Shown: piece after piece, positions 1 through 8,863 of the stretch
How positions within the stretch are numbered: the stretch's first letter is position 1
Layout of the letters: each line of letters begins with the position of its first letter
Origin: JBDRCU01 sp043821485
GTDB taxonomy: Bacteria; Patescibacteriota; Minisyncoccia; 2-02-FULL-40-12; IGHO2-01-FULL-4-A
NCBI GenBank assembly: GCA_043821485.1
Contig: JBDRCU010000037.1
Span: 62,001 to 126,000 of the forward strand
Reading direction: 5' to 3'
DNA: 64,000 nucleotides
Program-made: the position numbers and the translations under genes
Notes under the pieces: generated by a model
The model's database searches: none
What the model was told of the DNA's origin: nothing
The model's input: the letters and a program-made list of their open reading frames with translations, nothing else

Positions 1-765
1 TGGTTACGAACTGCGGATCTGCCGGACAAGGACTATCCTGATTATTTAAAAATCAAGAAGGTATTTGACAAAGGTAAGGGCAAATACGGCTGGAGAGCGA
101 TTAAAATGAGGATTCCAGCGATGAATCACAAGAAGATACAGCGGATCATGAGGAAGTATGAATTGGTTGCCAAAGTGAGGAAAAGAAACCCATACAAGGC
201 AATCATGAAAGAACGACTAGAACACAGGATATTCCCCAACAAACTCCAGAGAGAGTTTAATCAGACAATACCTCGCACCGTATTTTGCACCGACATCACC
301 TATCTGCCGTTTAATCAACGGTTTGCCTACCTCTCAGTGGTAAAGGATGTTGCGACCGGTGAGGTGGTGGCATGGAGTGTGTCATCCGGTCTTGAGATGA
401 CACTGGTAACAGAAACAATCGAACAAATGGAGCCATGTGAAAATGCGCTGATCCATTCCGACCAAGGGTTCCACTACACCAATCCGTTGTTCATTGAGAA
501 CGTAAAGGAGCTCAGAATGAACCAATCAATGTCTGGTAAAGGAAACTGCATAGACAATGCACCGATTGAATCCTTTTTTGGCCACATGAAAGACGAGCTG
601 GATTACAAATCCTGCACATCTTTAGAAGAATTGCGTTTGAGAATTGAAGAATATATGAGATACTACAATTACGAAAGAAAGCAGTGGACAAGGAACAAGA
701 TGGCTCCGATTGAGTACAGAGATCATCTTTTGGCTCAATCAGAGGGGCAGGTGGTGTGTTCCTAA
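1..765 (+). CDS. IS3-family transposase OrfB (5' truncated by window edge)
   Basis: The reading frame is open from base 1, so the start codon lies upstream. The product is a DDE transposase: a helix-turn-helix HTH_21-like segment (KGKYGWRAIK) comes first, then an rve integrase core. The three acidic catalytic residues sit in FCTDITYLPF, IHSDQGFHY and IESFFGHMKDEL, so the catalytic domain looks intact. In IS3 elements OrfB is normally made as an OrfAB fusion by programmed frameshifting; OrfA is not visible here. The stop at 763-765 precedes the terminal inverted repeat by two bases, as usual for the family. Confidence 0.9.
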   Translation, partial: WLRTADLPDKDYPDYLKIKKVFDKGKGKYGWRAIKMRIPAMNHKKIQRIMRKYELVAKVRKRNPYKAIMKERLEHRIFPNKLQREFNQTIPRTVFCTDITYLPFNQRFAYLSVVKDVATGEVVAWSVSSGLEMTLVTETIEQMEPCENALIHSDQGFHYTNPLFIENVKELRMNQSMSGKGNCIDNAPIESFFGHMKDELDYKSCTSLEELRLRIEEYMRYYNYERKQWTRNKMAPIEYRDHLLAQSEGQVVCS

Positions 766-792
766 AGTGTCTACTAAATGGGGTACGGATCA
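1..792 (+). mobile_element. IS3-family insertion sequence, right part
   Basis: The left end of the window lies inside an insertion sequence. It contains the C-terminal part of an IS3-type OrfB transposase followed directly by a terminal sequence at 768-792 (TGTCTACTAAATGGGGTACG and five more bases). Its reverse complement begins TGATCCGTACCCCATTTAGT, the shape expected for an IS3/IS150-group inverted end. The left end and OrfA are outside the window, so target duplication and full length cannot be assessed. The element ends only 33 bp from the stop codon of the neighbouring minus-strand gene. Confidence 0.8.
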
Positions 793-824
793 CAATTTAC
801 AATTTCAGAGTTTTCTTTGGTGGC

Positions 825-1880
825 TTAATAAATTGTACTCCACCGATTTACAAAGAGTTTATTTTCCCCAGGAACAACTTGCCAAATATCGCCTGTTCGA
901 TCAACGTGAAGTAATTTTACTACCCAAATACTGTAATCGCTATTTGGAATATCAAAAGTAGTTGATAAATTGCCAGATGAATTATATCTGCGAACTTGTA
1001 ATTTTACACCGGCTCCGTCACTTATCTCTGCCTGGATATAAAAATTACCATTTTGATCTTCGCTCAAAAAAACTAGCGAGCGCAATCCATTTATTCCTAC
1101 TACGATAGTTTTCTCTGTAATACCGGCTTGGCTGATAATATCTACTGTGCCCCCGCCCGTATAATTGGTTTTATACCTTTTCCCACTCAAGCCGTAGATT
1201 CCGTCTATCTTTGTCACGCTTTCTGATTTTAAATTTCCTTCTGTTAAAGAAATAAGGTAGCTATTCTGTTGACTGTCAGTAATATATAATTTGTTGTCAA
1301 ATATATATAATTCACCGTATGTATTTTTACTTGAAGAAATTTCAGAAAAAGCAGAGGGGTTTTCAATTTTACCCAACAAAGAACCGCTACCATCGTACTT
1401 GTATAGTGAGTAACGGGAACCCTGCGCGTAGCCATAAACATTATCGTCATCATCAACGACGATATCTACGAGTGATTGAGCTGTATTTATAATTGATAAT
1501 TGTTTTCCACTAGAGTCAAAAACTTTTACCCTGCTGTTCTGGAAATCAGTTATATAGAGATAATTTCTTTTGTCGGTAGAAAAGGACGATGGCCCCGACC
1601 CGCCCGCGACTCGCATAATACCGAATTGTTGTTCACCATCGCCATAATCAAAGCTTTCCGAGACCATTTTCTTATAATTCGTATATGCCGAAGAAGTTGG
1701 TTGATTAGAGAGTTGAGATGTCGGATTAGATTCGAACGTGTTTGCTGCTTGCGTAGGAATCAGCGTTGGCTGCTGAGCAATTGGTTCCGACTTTTTTACA
1801 AAAACAAAATACCCAACTACACCTACAAGTAGGATGATTGCTACGACCAAAATTATGTTTTTAAATCCTTTTTGATTCAT
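825..1880 (-). CDS. Membrane-anchored NHL/propeller-like protein
   Basis: This 351-residue protein starts with a short basic stretch and one hydrophobic helix (about residues 8-28), then a Ser/Thr/Gln-rich linker to about residue 65, then a domain with repeated FSTDKRNYLYITDFQNSRVK-like strands typical of NHL or other beta-propeller repeats. It is probably anchored in the membrane with the propeller outside. No lipobox cysteine is present. I do not recognise a specific function. The IS3 element ends just past its 3' end and may have removed a former downstream neighbour or terminator. No Shine-Dalgarno site is obvious. Confidence 0.7.
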   Translation of the reverse strand: MNQKGFKNIILVVAIILLVGVVGYFVFVKKSEPIAQQPTLIPTQAANTFESNPTSQLSNQPTSSAYTNYKKMVSESFDYGDGEQQFGIMRVAGGSGPSSFSTDKRNYLYITDFQNSRVKVFDSSGKQLSIINTAQSLVDIVVDDDDNVYGYAQGSRYSLYKYDGSGSLLGKIENPSAFSEISSSKNTYGELYIFDNKLYITDSQQNSYLISLTEGNLKSESVTKIDGIYGLSGKRYKTNYTGGGTVDIISQAGITEKTIVVGINGLRSLVFLSEDQNGNFYIQAEISDGAGVKLQVRRYNSSGNLSTTFDIPNSDYSIWVVKLLHVDRTGDIWQVVPGENKLFVNRWSTIY

Positions 1881-2000
1881 ATGTTTAGAATTATTAGTTA
1901 ATAATTTTTATAACTTTATGAAAAAAATTCTTTTACCTCTACAGATGCTCCTACAGAATTCAGTTCAAGCTATTTTTAATACACACCGCATAAACAGCTC

Positions 2001-2342
2001 TTAATTCCTCCTTTGTCTCTGCTCCCGAGTATCTGAAATATCATTTATTACAGCCTCTATATCTACTCTGTCTCTTATTTGTTTAGGTAATTTACGAAAT
2101 AGTTCTCTTATTTTAATTGACTCTGTAGCATGCCCTGTATCAAAATATATTCTAATAGTATCAAGAATATCCTGTATACACATTTTCTTATCTCTGTATA
2201 ATTCAAAATTGTTTGACGGGGACCTCGTCATTTCTACACTTATCTTCGATCCTGCTATTACCAAAAATTTTCGAAAATCGTTCGAAGTAGTACATTTGTC
2301 TCCTTCCTGAAAACTTTCTCTTTTAATGGCTCGTTCGTTCAT
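2001..2342 (-). CDS. Hypothetical protein, possible paralogue of the next gene
   Basis: Unrecognised 113-residue, charged, probably helical cytoplasmic protein with no membrane segment. Its second half (around ILDTIRIYFDTGHATES, then LFRKLPKQIRDRVDI) follows the same order of positions as the second half of the gene immediately upstream on the same strand, which suggests an old tandem duplication. It is 14 bp from that gene and probably cotranscribed with it. Function unknown. Confidence 0.55.
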   Translation of the reverse strand: MNERAIKRESFQEGDKCTTSNDFRKFLVIAGSKISVEMTRSPSNNFELYRDKKMCIQDILDTIRIYFDTGHATESIKIRELFRKLPKQIRDRVDIEAVINDISDTREQRQRRN

Positions 2343-2356
2343 ATATGGGATTATAT

Positions 2357-2749
2357 TTACTTCTTGCTAGGATCCCCGTCAGGATCAAATGGATTATATT
2401 CACCTTCTTCTTCAAGTTTTGCCAATCTAGAAAGTTCTTTTACGCGCTCTTTCTCTATTCCAATAATATCTAGTATCCTCAATGTCATCTTTCTCGGTAT
2501 CATACCTTCAGGAAGTCCGTCTAAAGCCTCAGTAACATTTTCGGTTTTACCCTCTTCAATAAATCTCTTTATTCTCTCTAGCGCTACGAAAACACTATCT
2601 TTAGATATAGGCTTATTTCCTTGTGATAAATTTTTATTCCATACATCTATTTCATCCCCAAGTTCTGCCTTGGCATTTTCTATCTTTTTTCTTATTATCT
2701 CTTTTCGGGAAGGTTCTCTCTCTGGATCAAATTTTCCTTTTTCTCCCAT
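2357..2749 (-). CDS. Hypothetical charged protein
   Basis: Unrecognised protein of 130 residues from the internal ATG at 2749 (MGEKGKFDPEREPSRKE). A longer frame to 2818 would add a hydrophobic segment of 23 residues and is less likely because the conserved-looking charged domain begins at this methionine; I cannot exclude it. The protein is strongly charged and helical, with a C-terminal EEEGEYNPFDPDGDPS tail. It resembles the downstream gene in its LERIKRFIEEGK...LPEG...RKMTLRILDII section. Function unknown. Confidence 0.5.
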   Translation of the reverse strand: MGEKGKFDPEREPSRKEIIRKKIENAKAELGDEIDVWNKNLSQGNKPISKDSVFVALERIKRFIEEGKTENVTEALDGLPEGMIPRKMTLRILDIIGIEKERVKELSRLAKLEEEGEYNPFDPDGDPSKK

Positions 2750-2848
2750 AATAATCAAAAAATTAATTATTAACAATGATGTCAGCATAACATGCCTGTA
2801 TCTGCGGTCAAATTGCAATATCTACAATATAAGAACGTCTAATATATT

Positions 2849-3130
2849 ATGACTTCCATTGCATTAGCAACAATTCTATATGGAATCTTTGGCGGACTCA
2901 TACGCGGAGTAGTTGGCATTGCCAAATATCTTGAAAAAAACAAAAAAGAGAAAAAACTTCGCTGGGGCTATTTCATTTTTAGCCTCATGGTCGCAGGATT
3001 CATAGGAGCTATCGCAGGCGCAATATTAAAAGATGTAGGCTGGGAGATCGCATTGGTCGCCGGCTACGCAGGTACGGATTTCCTAGAAAGCCTATACAAA
3101 ATCCGCGCAAAACAAGGCTTTGAGATCTAG
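2849..3130 (+). CDS. Small holin-like membrane protein
   Basis: This 93-residue protein has two predicted membrane helices (about residues 4-24 and 42-72) separated by a lysine-rich loop (KYLEKNKKEKKLRWG). The glycine-rich second hairpin (AGFIGAIAGAILKDVGW) resembles small holin-like membrane proteins, but the match is by architecture only. It is transcribed divergently from the two hypothetical genes to the left. No phage genes surround it, so a lysis role is not supported. Confidence 0.55.
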   Translation: MTSIALATILYGIFGGLIRGVVGIAKYLEKNKKEKKLRWGYFIFSLMVAGFIGAIAGAILKDVGWEIALVAGYAGTDFLESLYKIRAKQGFEI

Positions 3131-3211
3131 AGCTTGTACTTTAGTCTCCATCTGCAGTAAAATGGTTATATAAATAACTAATTGCGTTAGCTTTTAGCTG
3201 ACTCCAAATAT

Positions 3212-3625
3212 ATGAAAGTTCGACGTTTAGGAATACTGTCAACAGCTCTTACTGTTGCCACTTTGCAAGCGCTTCTAGGATTCTTTATAGCTCTATTCAT
3301 ATTATTAATGAACCTGGGCTTAGGCATAGTTTTCAGTGGAGCGACAGGAGATCAATCTGCACTGGGAGCATTTCTAGGAATAGGGGCCGTATTAATAATT
3401 GTCCTTCCAATAATGCAATGGGTAGGAGGTTTCATAATGACTATCATACTAGTAGCTATATATAATCTAGTAGCTGGATGGACCGGGGGTATAGATTTGC
3501 AATTTGAACAGCAACAGACATATCAGCCTGTACCACCTCAATCAGTACAGCAAACACCGCCACCGGTAGCACCTGAACAACAAATGCCTCCTCAGGCACC
3601 GCCTCAAATACCTCCAGCACAATAA
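3212..3625 (+). CDS. Membrane protein with Pro/Gln-rich tail
   Basis: This 137-residue protein has two or three membrane segments (about residues 10-38, 50-65 and 70-92) and a low-complexity tail rich in proline and glutamine after about residue 98. The membrane part, with a KVRRLGILSTALT start and a VAIYNLVAGWTGGI end, resembles DUF3566-type small membrane proteins. Function unknown. Its stop lies one base from the convergent dnaE stop, with no intergenic space for a conventional terminator. Confidence 0.6.
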   Translation: MKVRRLGILSTALTVATLQALLGFFIALFILLMNLGLGIVFSGATGDQSALGAFLGIGAVLIIVLPIMQWVGGFIMTIILVAIYNLVAGWTGGIDLQFEQQQTYQPVPPQSVQQTPPPVAPEQQMPPQAPPQIPPAQ

Positions 3626-3626
3626 T

Positions 3627-6600
3627 CTACAAAGAAGACAGCGCTCTCACGTCTTCTGCTAAAAACTTCGGTACGCCGTCTTTGTCATTGAGTCGTCCAT
3701 TCACTATCAACACTTTGTTTTCTTCGAATACTTCTGGCTGAGCATCGAATACCGTAGGGAATACAACTACTTCAATCTTTGATGTCATATCTTCAATCCA
3801 CGCAAATGCCATTGGTTTGCCAGTTTTAGTTGTTATCTTTTGAACCTTCGTTATCATGCCTGCAATCTTAGTAGGACTCTTCTTTTTCTTCGATATTACT
3901 TCTCCAATATTCGTAAGTCCATTATGCTGTTGAAGTTGTCTTTCATAATCTTTCATTGGATGTCCTGATAGAAAAAGACCTAATAATTCTTTTTCCCAAA
4001 ACAATTTTTCAAGAGATGGAGCAGGGGGCTCATCTTTTAAAGTCAGAGGGGGCATTGTCACTCCATTACCCGATGCCATATCAAAAAGACTTCCTTGTTT
4101 GGCTTCCTGTGCTTTTTGATGTTCGCGTGCGTGCTTTAACAATTGATCAATATTCCCTAATAGCATTGCTCGTTCTCCAAAAGAATCCATTGCTCCGCAT
4201 TTAATAAGACTCTCAAGAGATTTACGATTCAAATCCTTGTCACGAACTCGAGTCACAAAGTTTTCTATTGAATCAAATTTCCCATTAACATCACGTTCAC
4301 TGACAATTGCCTGGACAACATTTACTCCTACATTTTTAACTACTGCTAATCCAAATCGAATATCTTCGCGTACCTTGCCTTCAACTTCTTCACGAATCAC
4401 AGAAAATTTCTCATCACTAAAATTAATATCCGGAGACAATACCTTAATATTCATTGAACGGCATTCTTCGACAAGAAAAGCGATGCGTTCTATGTCATTA
4501 AAATGTGAATTCATTAATGCTGCCATGAATTCTACAGGGTAATGAGCTTTCAAATATGCAGTCTGATAGGCGATAGTGGCATAACATGCTGCATGCGATC
4601 TATTAAATGCATATCTATTAAATGGCTCCACAAGCTCCCAAAAACGCTGTGCAACTTGTTTGGGAGTACCGACTTCGTCTGCTCCTCTTTTGAACTTTTC
4701 TTCCTGCTTCATAAGAAGATCTCTTATCTTCTTGCCTACTGCTTTGCGCAAAATGTCTGCTTCAGCAAGGCTGAATCCTGCAAGGACACGTACTGCTTGA
4801 AGAAGCTGTTCCTGATACACCATAATTCCGTAAGTATTCTCAAGAATTGGTTCAAGAGAGGGATGTAAATATTCAATGATTTTCTTGCCATGCTTGCGTG
4901 CAATATAATCGGGAATAAGCTCCATGGGGCCTGGACGATACAAAGATACCATTACAATGATATCCTCAATATTTGTTGGTTTTAATTCGCGCAAATAACG
5001 CTTCATTCCTGAACTTTCGAGTTGAAAAACTCCTGTGGTCTGTGCTTTTTGTAAAAGTCTGAAAGTCTTCTGATCATCAAGGGGTAGATTGTCAATGTCA
5101 ATCTCAACTCCATAATTCTTTTTAATAAGCATTAATGCATTATGAATTATGGTCAAATTAGAAAGTCCCAAAAAATCCATCTTTAATAATCCCAAACTCT
5201 CAACTGCGTGCATTTCGTATTGAGTAATAATGTCGCCTTCATGCGTGCCTTTTTGCAATGGAACATATTCAGTAATTGGTTCCGGAGTTATTACAACTGC
5301 ACATGCATGAGTAGAGCAATGGCGTGCAACGCCTTCTAATTGCATTGCTGAATTAAGCAACGTATGCGCGTCTTCATTCGTATCATAAAGCTGTTTTAAT
5401 TCAGTTACATTTTTTACACACTTTTTGAGGTAACCGATATTTTCACCTTGCTGAGGATTGAATGGAATCATTTTTGCAATACGATCGCAGAAATCATAAG
5501 AGAAACCGAGCGCGCGTCCCGCATCACGAATACTTCCCCGCGCAGCCATAGTTCCAAATGTAATAATTTGAGCAAAGTGATCACTCCCATATTTATTACG
5601 CACATAATCAAAAACCTCATTGCGTCTGGCATCATCAAAATCAAGATCAATATCAGGCATACCAATACGTTCTGGATTTAAAAATCGTTCAAAGAGAAGT
5701 TTGTACTTGAGTGGATCAATATTTGTAATATTTAAAACATAGGAGACCAGACTTCCTGCCGCAGATCCGCGCCCCGGTCCGACAATGATTCCCTGACTCT
5801 TGGCCCAGTTTACGAAATCAGCAACAATCAAAAAATATGAAGCAAATTCGGTTTTCTTAATAACACCTAACTCATATTCGAGACGCTCAAGCGCTTCATG
5901 ATTATCTTTTTGAACGTATCTTTTTCCTACTCCTTCAAGCGCCAATTCCTTCAAACGCTCATCTGCTGTATGCCCTTCTGGCAAAGGGAATGGGGGAAGC
6001 TGTATTTTGCCAAGTTCTATTTCAACATTGCATCTGTCGGCAATCTTGCCGGTATTCTCAAGCGCATCCGGAGTATCTTTAAACTTTTCTGCCATTTCCT
6101 CTTGAGACATAAAAGAAAAATCATCCGAGCGAAGACTAAGCCTATCCTTATCTCCAACTTGATTGCCTGTTTGCACTGCAAGAAGTATATCGTGAGCATC
6201 TGCATCATCTGAATTTAAATAATGTGAATCCTGCGTTGCAACAAGGGGAATATTTAATTCACGAGCAAGTGGCACTATCTTTTTATTAACAACGCCTTGC
6301 TCTTCAATCCCAGGATGATGCTGAATCTCAAGGAAATAGTTTTCCTTTCCAAAGATTTCCTGATATTCAGAAATGAGTTTGCGTGCTTTGTCATCATTTC
6401 CGGAAAGAAGCGTACGTGGCACTTCCCCTGAAAGACATCCTGATAATGCTATCAATCCTTCACTATGTTTACGCAAAAAATCTTTATCAACTCGAGGACG
6501 ATAATAATATCCTTCCAAATGCGCTGCAGTAACAATTTTAATAAGGTTCTTGTAACCCACGTTATTCTCTGCAAGGGCAACGAGATGATAATAGCCACGC

Positions 6601-6845
6601 CCTTTCTCTGTCGGCTGTTTATCATACATATTTGGAGAAACATAGATTTCACAACCAATGATTGGCTTAATTCCTGCCTTTTTACACGCCTGATAGAACT
6701 CAATAGCTCCATAAAGTACCCCGTGATCAGTGATGGCAACTGCATCCATTCCAATGTCTTTGACTTTCTTTACAAGCTGATCTATGCGTGTTAATCCGTC
6801 TAAAAGTGAAAAATGGGTATGATTGTGCAGATGTACAAATCTCAT
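3627..6845 (-). CDS. dnaE: DNA polymerase III alpha subunit (replicative polymerase)
   Basis: DnaE, 1072 residues from the ATG at 6845 (MRFVHLHNHTHFSLLDG); a seven-residue N-terminal extension is possible but unlikely because the PHP domain normally begins at this point. The order is: PHP domain with HLHNHTHFSLLDG and ITDHGVLYGA motifs (about 1-200); polymerase palm with the catalytic PDIDLDFDD around residues 395-402; fingers; helix-hairpin-helix; and a C-terminal OB fold (TKIAGMITKVQ). It is slightly shorter than the E. coli enzyme (about 1160) but complete in domains. It synthesises DNA in the replisome together with the beta clamp encoded at 47911. It stands alone on the minus strand. Confidence 0.97.
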   Translation of the reverse strand: MRFVHLHNHTHFSLLDGLTRIDQLVKKVKDIGMDAVAITDHGVLYGAIEFYQACKKAGIKPIIGCEIYVSPNMYDKQPTEKGRGYYHLVALAENNVGYKNLIKIVTAAHLEGYYYRPRVDKDFLRKHSEGLIALSGCLSGEVPRTLLSGNDDKARKLISEYQEIFGKENYFLEIQHHPGIEEQGVVNKKIVPLARELNIPLVATQDSHYLNSDDADAHDILLAVQTGNQVGDKDRLSLRSDDFSFMSQEEMAEKFKDTPDALENTGKIADRCNVEIELGKIQLPPFPLPEGHTADERLKELALEGVGKRYVQKDNHEALERLEYELGVIKKTEFASYFLIVADFVNWAKSQGIIVGPGRGSAAGSLVSYVLNITNIDPLKYKLLFERFLNPERIGMPDIDLDFDDARRNEVFDYVRNKYGSDHFAQIITFGTMAARGSIRDAGRALGFSYDFCDRIAKMIPFNPQQGENIGYLKKCVKNVTELKQLYDTNEDAHTLLNSAMQLEGVARHCSTHACAVVITPEPITEYVPLQKGTHEGDIITQYEMHAVESLGLLKMDFLGLSNLTIIHNALMLIKKNYGVEIDIDNLPLDDQKTFRLLQKAQTTGVFQLESSGMKRYLRELKPTNIEDIIVMVSLYRPGPMELIPDYIARKHGKKIIEYLHPSLEPILENTYGIMVYQEQLLQAVRVLAGFSLAEADILRKAVGKKIRDLLMKQEEKFKRGADEVGTPKQVAQRFWELVEPFNRYAFNRSHAACYATIAYQTAYLKAHYPVEFMAALMNSHFNDIERIAFLVEECRSMNIKVLSPDINFSDEKFSVIREEVEGKVREDIRFGLAVVKNVGVNVVQAIVSERDVNGKFDSIENFVTRVRDKDLNRKSLESLIKCGAMDSFGERAMLLGNIDQLLKHAREHQKAQEAKQGSLFDMASGNGVTMPPLTLKDEPPAPSLEKLFWEKELLGLFLSGHPMKDYERQLQQHNGLTNIGEVISKKKKSPTKIAGMITKVQKITTKTGKPMAFAWIEDMTSKIEVVVFPTVFDAQPEVFEENKVLIVNGRLNDKDGVPKFLAEDVRALSSL

Positions 6846-6896
6846 AGTAAAGAAATTGTAGCACATGCAGGATACTACTCAAAAACGATATTATAG

Positions 6897-6924
6897 TTGC
6901 AATCTTGGCTATTTATGGTAATAT
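6897..6924 (+). promoter_or_regulatory. Sigma70-type promoter for rpmF, leaderless transcript
   Basis: TTGCAA (6897-6902), a 16-bp spacer and TAATAT (6919-6924). The ATG of rpmF is at 6934, nine bases after the -10 box, so the transcript would start at or within two or three bases of the start codon. No Shine-Dalgarno site fits in that space. Confidence 0.6.
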
Positions 6925-6933
6925 CTCCCTACT

Positions 6934-7158
6934 ATGCCCGTACCAAAAAAACACGGAACTTCAGGAAAGATGCGCAGACGACGCAGCCATAGCGCACTGA
7001 AGAAAACAACACTTACAACATGCAGTCACTGTAAAAAACCCGCTCTTCCTCATCGGGTTTGCAAGCAATGCGGTTTTTACAAAGACCAGGAAGTTGTTAA
7101 TGTACTTGCGAAAGAATTAAAGAGACAGGAAAAACGCAAAAAGAAAGGAGGGAAGTAA
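6934..7158 (+). CDS. rpmF: 50S ribosomal protein L32
   Basis: The N-terminus MPVPKKHGTSGKMRRRRSH is the conserved L32 signature. Two cysteine pairs (CSHCKK and CKQCGFY) form the zinc ribbon of the Zn-binding form of L32. The 74-residue length is a little above the usual 55-65 because of a lysine-rich tail. It opens a plus-strand operon with nusB and rnc, and appears to be translated from a nearly leaderless mRNA. Confidence 0.95.
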   Translation: MPVPKKHGTSGKMRRRRSHSALKKTTLTTCSHCKKPALPHRVCKQCGFYKDQEVVNVLAKELKRQEKRKKKGGK

Positions 7159-7177
7159 TAGCTCACTAAAATAGTCT

Positions 7178-7657
7178 ATGGCATCACGTCACTTATCACG
7201 TTCAATAGTAATGCAGACACTTTATGAATGGGATTTTCATGGCAAAAACAATGCCATGCTTAAAGATATTGTTGAACATAATCTGAATGAATTCGCTCCG
7301 GGAATGGATAGTGTCAAATTCGTACGCAGTCTTGTTGAGGGAACCGTAAACAAAATTTCTGAAATAGATACCATAATAGAGAAGGCTGCACCGCAATGGC
7401 CTATTGAGCAGATTGCAATGGTTGACCGAGCAGTACTTCGCCTTGGCATCTATGAATTGCTTTTTGGAAATCATGACGAGGTACCGCCAAAGGTTGCAAT
7501 AAATGAGGCTATAGAACTTGGAAAATCATTCGGAGGCGAATCATCAGGAAGATTTATCAACGGCGTTATGGGAACAATCTATCGAGAGATAGGTGAACCT
7601 CGTAAAGACGAAATTAGTAAAAGAAAAAAGAAAGAACAAGAAAATGTAAACAAATAA
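7178..7657 (+). CDS. nusB: Transcription antitermination factor NusB
   Basis: The 159-residue product has the all-helical NusB/RsmB fold: N-terminal [14 protein letters not shown] and the C-terminal [18 protein letters not shown] stretch ([20 protein letters not shown]) followed by [10 protein letters not shown]. NusB binds boxA RNA with S10 and promotes rRNA antitermination. It lies 19 bp after rpmF and is probably in the same transcript. A charged KKKEQEN tail extends past the core. The single 16S gene at 13.4 kb is a natural target, but I did not find a clear boxA there. Confidence 0.93.
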   Translation: MASRHLSRSIVMQTLYEWDFHGKNNAMLKDIVEHNLNEFAPGMDSVKFVRSLVEGTVNKISEIDTIIEKAAPQWPIEQIAMVDRAVLRLGIYELLFGNHDEVPPKVAINEAIELGKSFGGESSGRFINGVMGTIYREIGEPRKDEISKRKKKEQENVNK

Positions 7658-7721
7658 TTTAGTGACCAGCGGCTAGTTTTTAGCAAGGCTAAATACTCAC
7701 CAGTGATCACTACGGAACTCC

Positions 7722-8420
7722 ATGGAAGAATTTAAGCTCGACGAACTTCAGCAGAGTATTGGCCTGCAATTTAACGATAAAGACCTATTACTTAAGGCCC
7801 TGACTCATCGTTCTTATTTAAATGAGAACACTTCGTGGCATCTGGACCATAATGAACGTTTGGAATTTTTGGGTGATGCGGTACTGGAACTGGTTGTCAC
7901 GGAATATCTTTATGGCAATTATCCTAATCCCGAAGGAGAACTCACTAATTGGAGGGCTGCTTTAGTGAATTCAGTCATGCTTGCAAATATTGCGAAGAAG
8001 TTTAATCTTAATGATTACCTGCTACTGTCCAAAGGGGAAGCCAAAGACGAAGGGCGTGCGCGCCAGTATATTCTTGCAAATGCAGTTGAAGCATTAATTG
8101 GAGCCATACATTTGGATAGCGGATATGAGGCAGTGCGCAAATTCATAACCACCTTCATTCTGGATGAACTTGAATTGATTTTAAAAGACAAGAAATATAG
8201 GGATCACAAAAGTCTTTTTCAGGAAGAATCGCAAGAACGCGAAGGAGTAACCCCAAACTATGAGGTGCTTGAAGAGTGGGGACCAGATCATGATAAAAAT
8301 TTCAAAGTTGGAGCTTATCTTGAACGAACCCTCATAGCAGAGGGCGAGGGACATTCAAAACAAGAAGCCCAGCAGGAAGCTGCTAGAAACGCTCTAATTG
8401 TTAAAGGTTGGGATGAATAA
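7722..8420 (+). CDS. rnc: Ribonuclease III
   Basis: RNase III of 232 residues. The catalytic signature HNERLEFLGDAVLELVV is present near residue 45, with the second acidic cluster in VEALIGAIHLDSGY near residue 125. A C-terminal double-stranded RNA-binding domain (YEVLEEWGPDHDKNFKVGA then GHSKQEAQQEAARNAL) completes the standard two-domain layout. It cleaves structured RNA, including the long stems that flank pre-16S rRNA. Stem-forming sequences of that kind flank the 16S gene in this window. It is 64 bp after nusB. Confidence 0.95.
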   Translation: MEEFKLDELQQSIGLQFNDKDLLLKALTHRSYLNENTSWHLDHNERLEFLGDAVLELVVTEYLYGNYPNPEGELTNWRAALVNSVMLANIAKKFNLNDYLLLSKGEAKDEGRARQYILANAVEALIGAIHLDSGYEAVRKFITTFILDELELILKDKKYRDHKSLFQEESQEREGVTPNYEVLEEWGPDHDKNFKVGAYLERTLIAEGEGHSKQEAQQEAARNALIVKGWDE

Positions 8421-8438
8421 AAATATTAAATAAATATT

Positions 8439-8861
8439 ATGAATAAAAAATACATATTATCAATAATTATCTTAGTGCTTGCTGCAGTAGTACTGTATAT
8501 AGCACTGGATGCAAGATCGATTGCTGAAGATACATCTAATGGTGATGTGTCGATGAATGGGGAAACGCTAGATGCGACTCTGCATATTGATGGCATTTCA
8601 TACGATGCATCAATGTCTCTAGGTGACACAGTTATTGACCTTATGACAAACGTAGCAGAGAATGAAGACGATTTTAAATTTACTGGCACAGAATATGAAG
8701 GAATGGGATTCTTTGTTGAATCCATCAATGGAATTTCCAGCACTAACGATATGTATTGGATTTACTATATAAATGACAAGAGTGCCCAAGTCGGAGCATC
8801 ACAGTATGAGTTGGTTGACGGGGACGTTATCGAGTGGAAATTTGAAGAAAGCGACTTCTAA
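8439..8861 (+). CDS. DUF4430 (transcobalamin-like C-terminal) exported protein
   Basis: This 140-residue protein has an N-terminal hydrophobic helix (about residues 5-25) that anchors or exports it. A single DUF4430 domain follows, recognised from YEGMGFFVESINGISS, then YWIYYINDKSAQVG and DVIEWKFEE. DUF4430 corresponds to the C-terminal domain fold of transcobalamin and often occurs on extracytoplasmic ligand-binding or adhesin proteins. The next gene, two bases downstream, encodes an ECF-S-like membrane protein, so the pair may act in uptake. No experimental function can be assigned. Confidence 0.75.
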   Translation: MNKKYILSIIILVLAAVVLYIALDARSIAEDTSNGDVSMNGETLDATLHIDGISYDASMSLGDTVIDLMTNVAENEDDFKFTGTEYEGMGFFVESINGISSTNDMYWIYYINDKSAQVGASQYELVDGDVIEWKFEESDF

Positions 8862-8863
8862 TT

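Noticed and set aside
2364..2852. 162-residue plus-strand frame rich in serine
   Set aside because: It is antisense to the hypothetical gene at 2357-2749 and has no recognisable domain.
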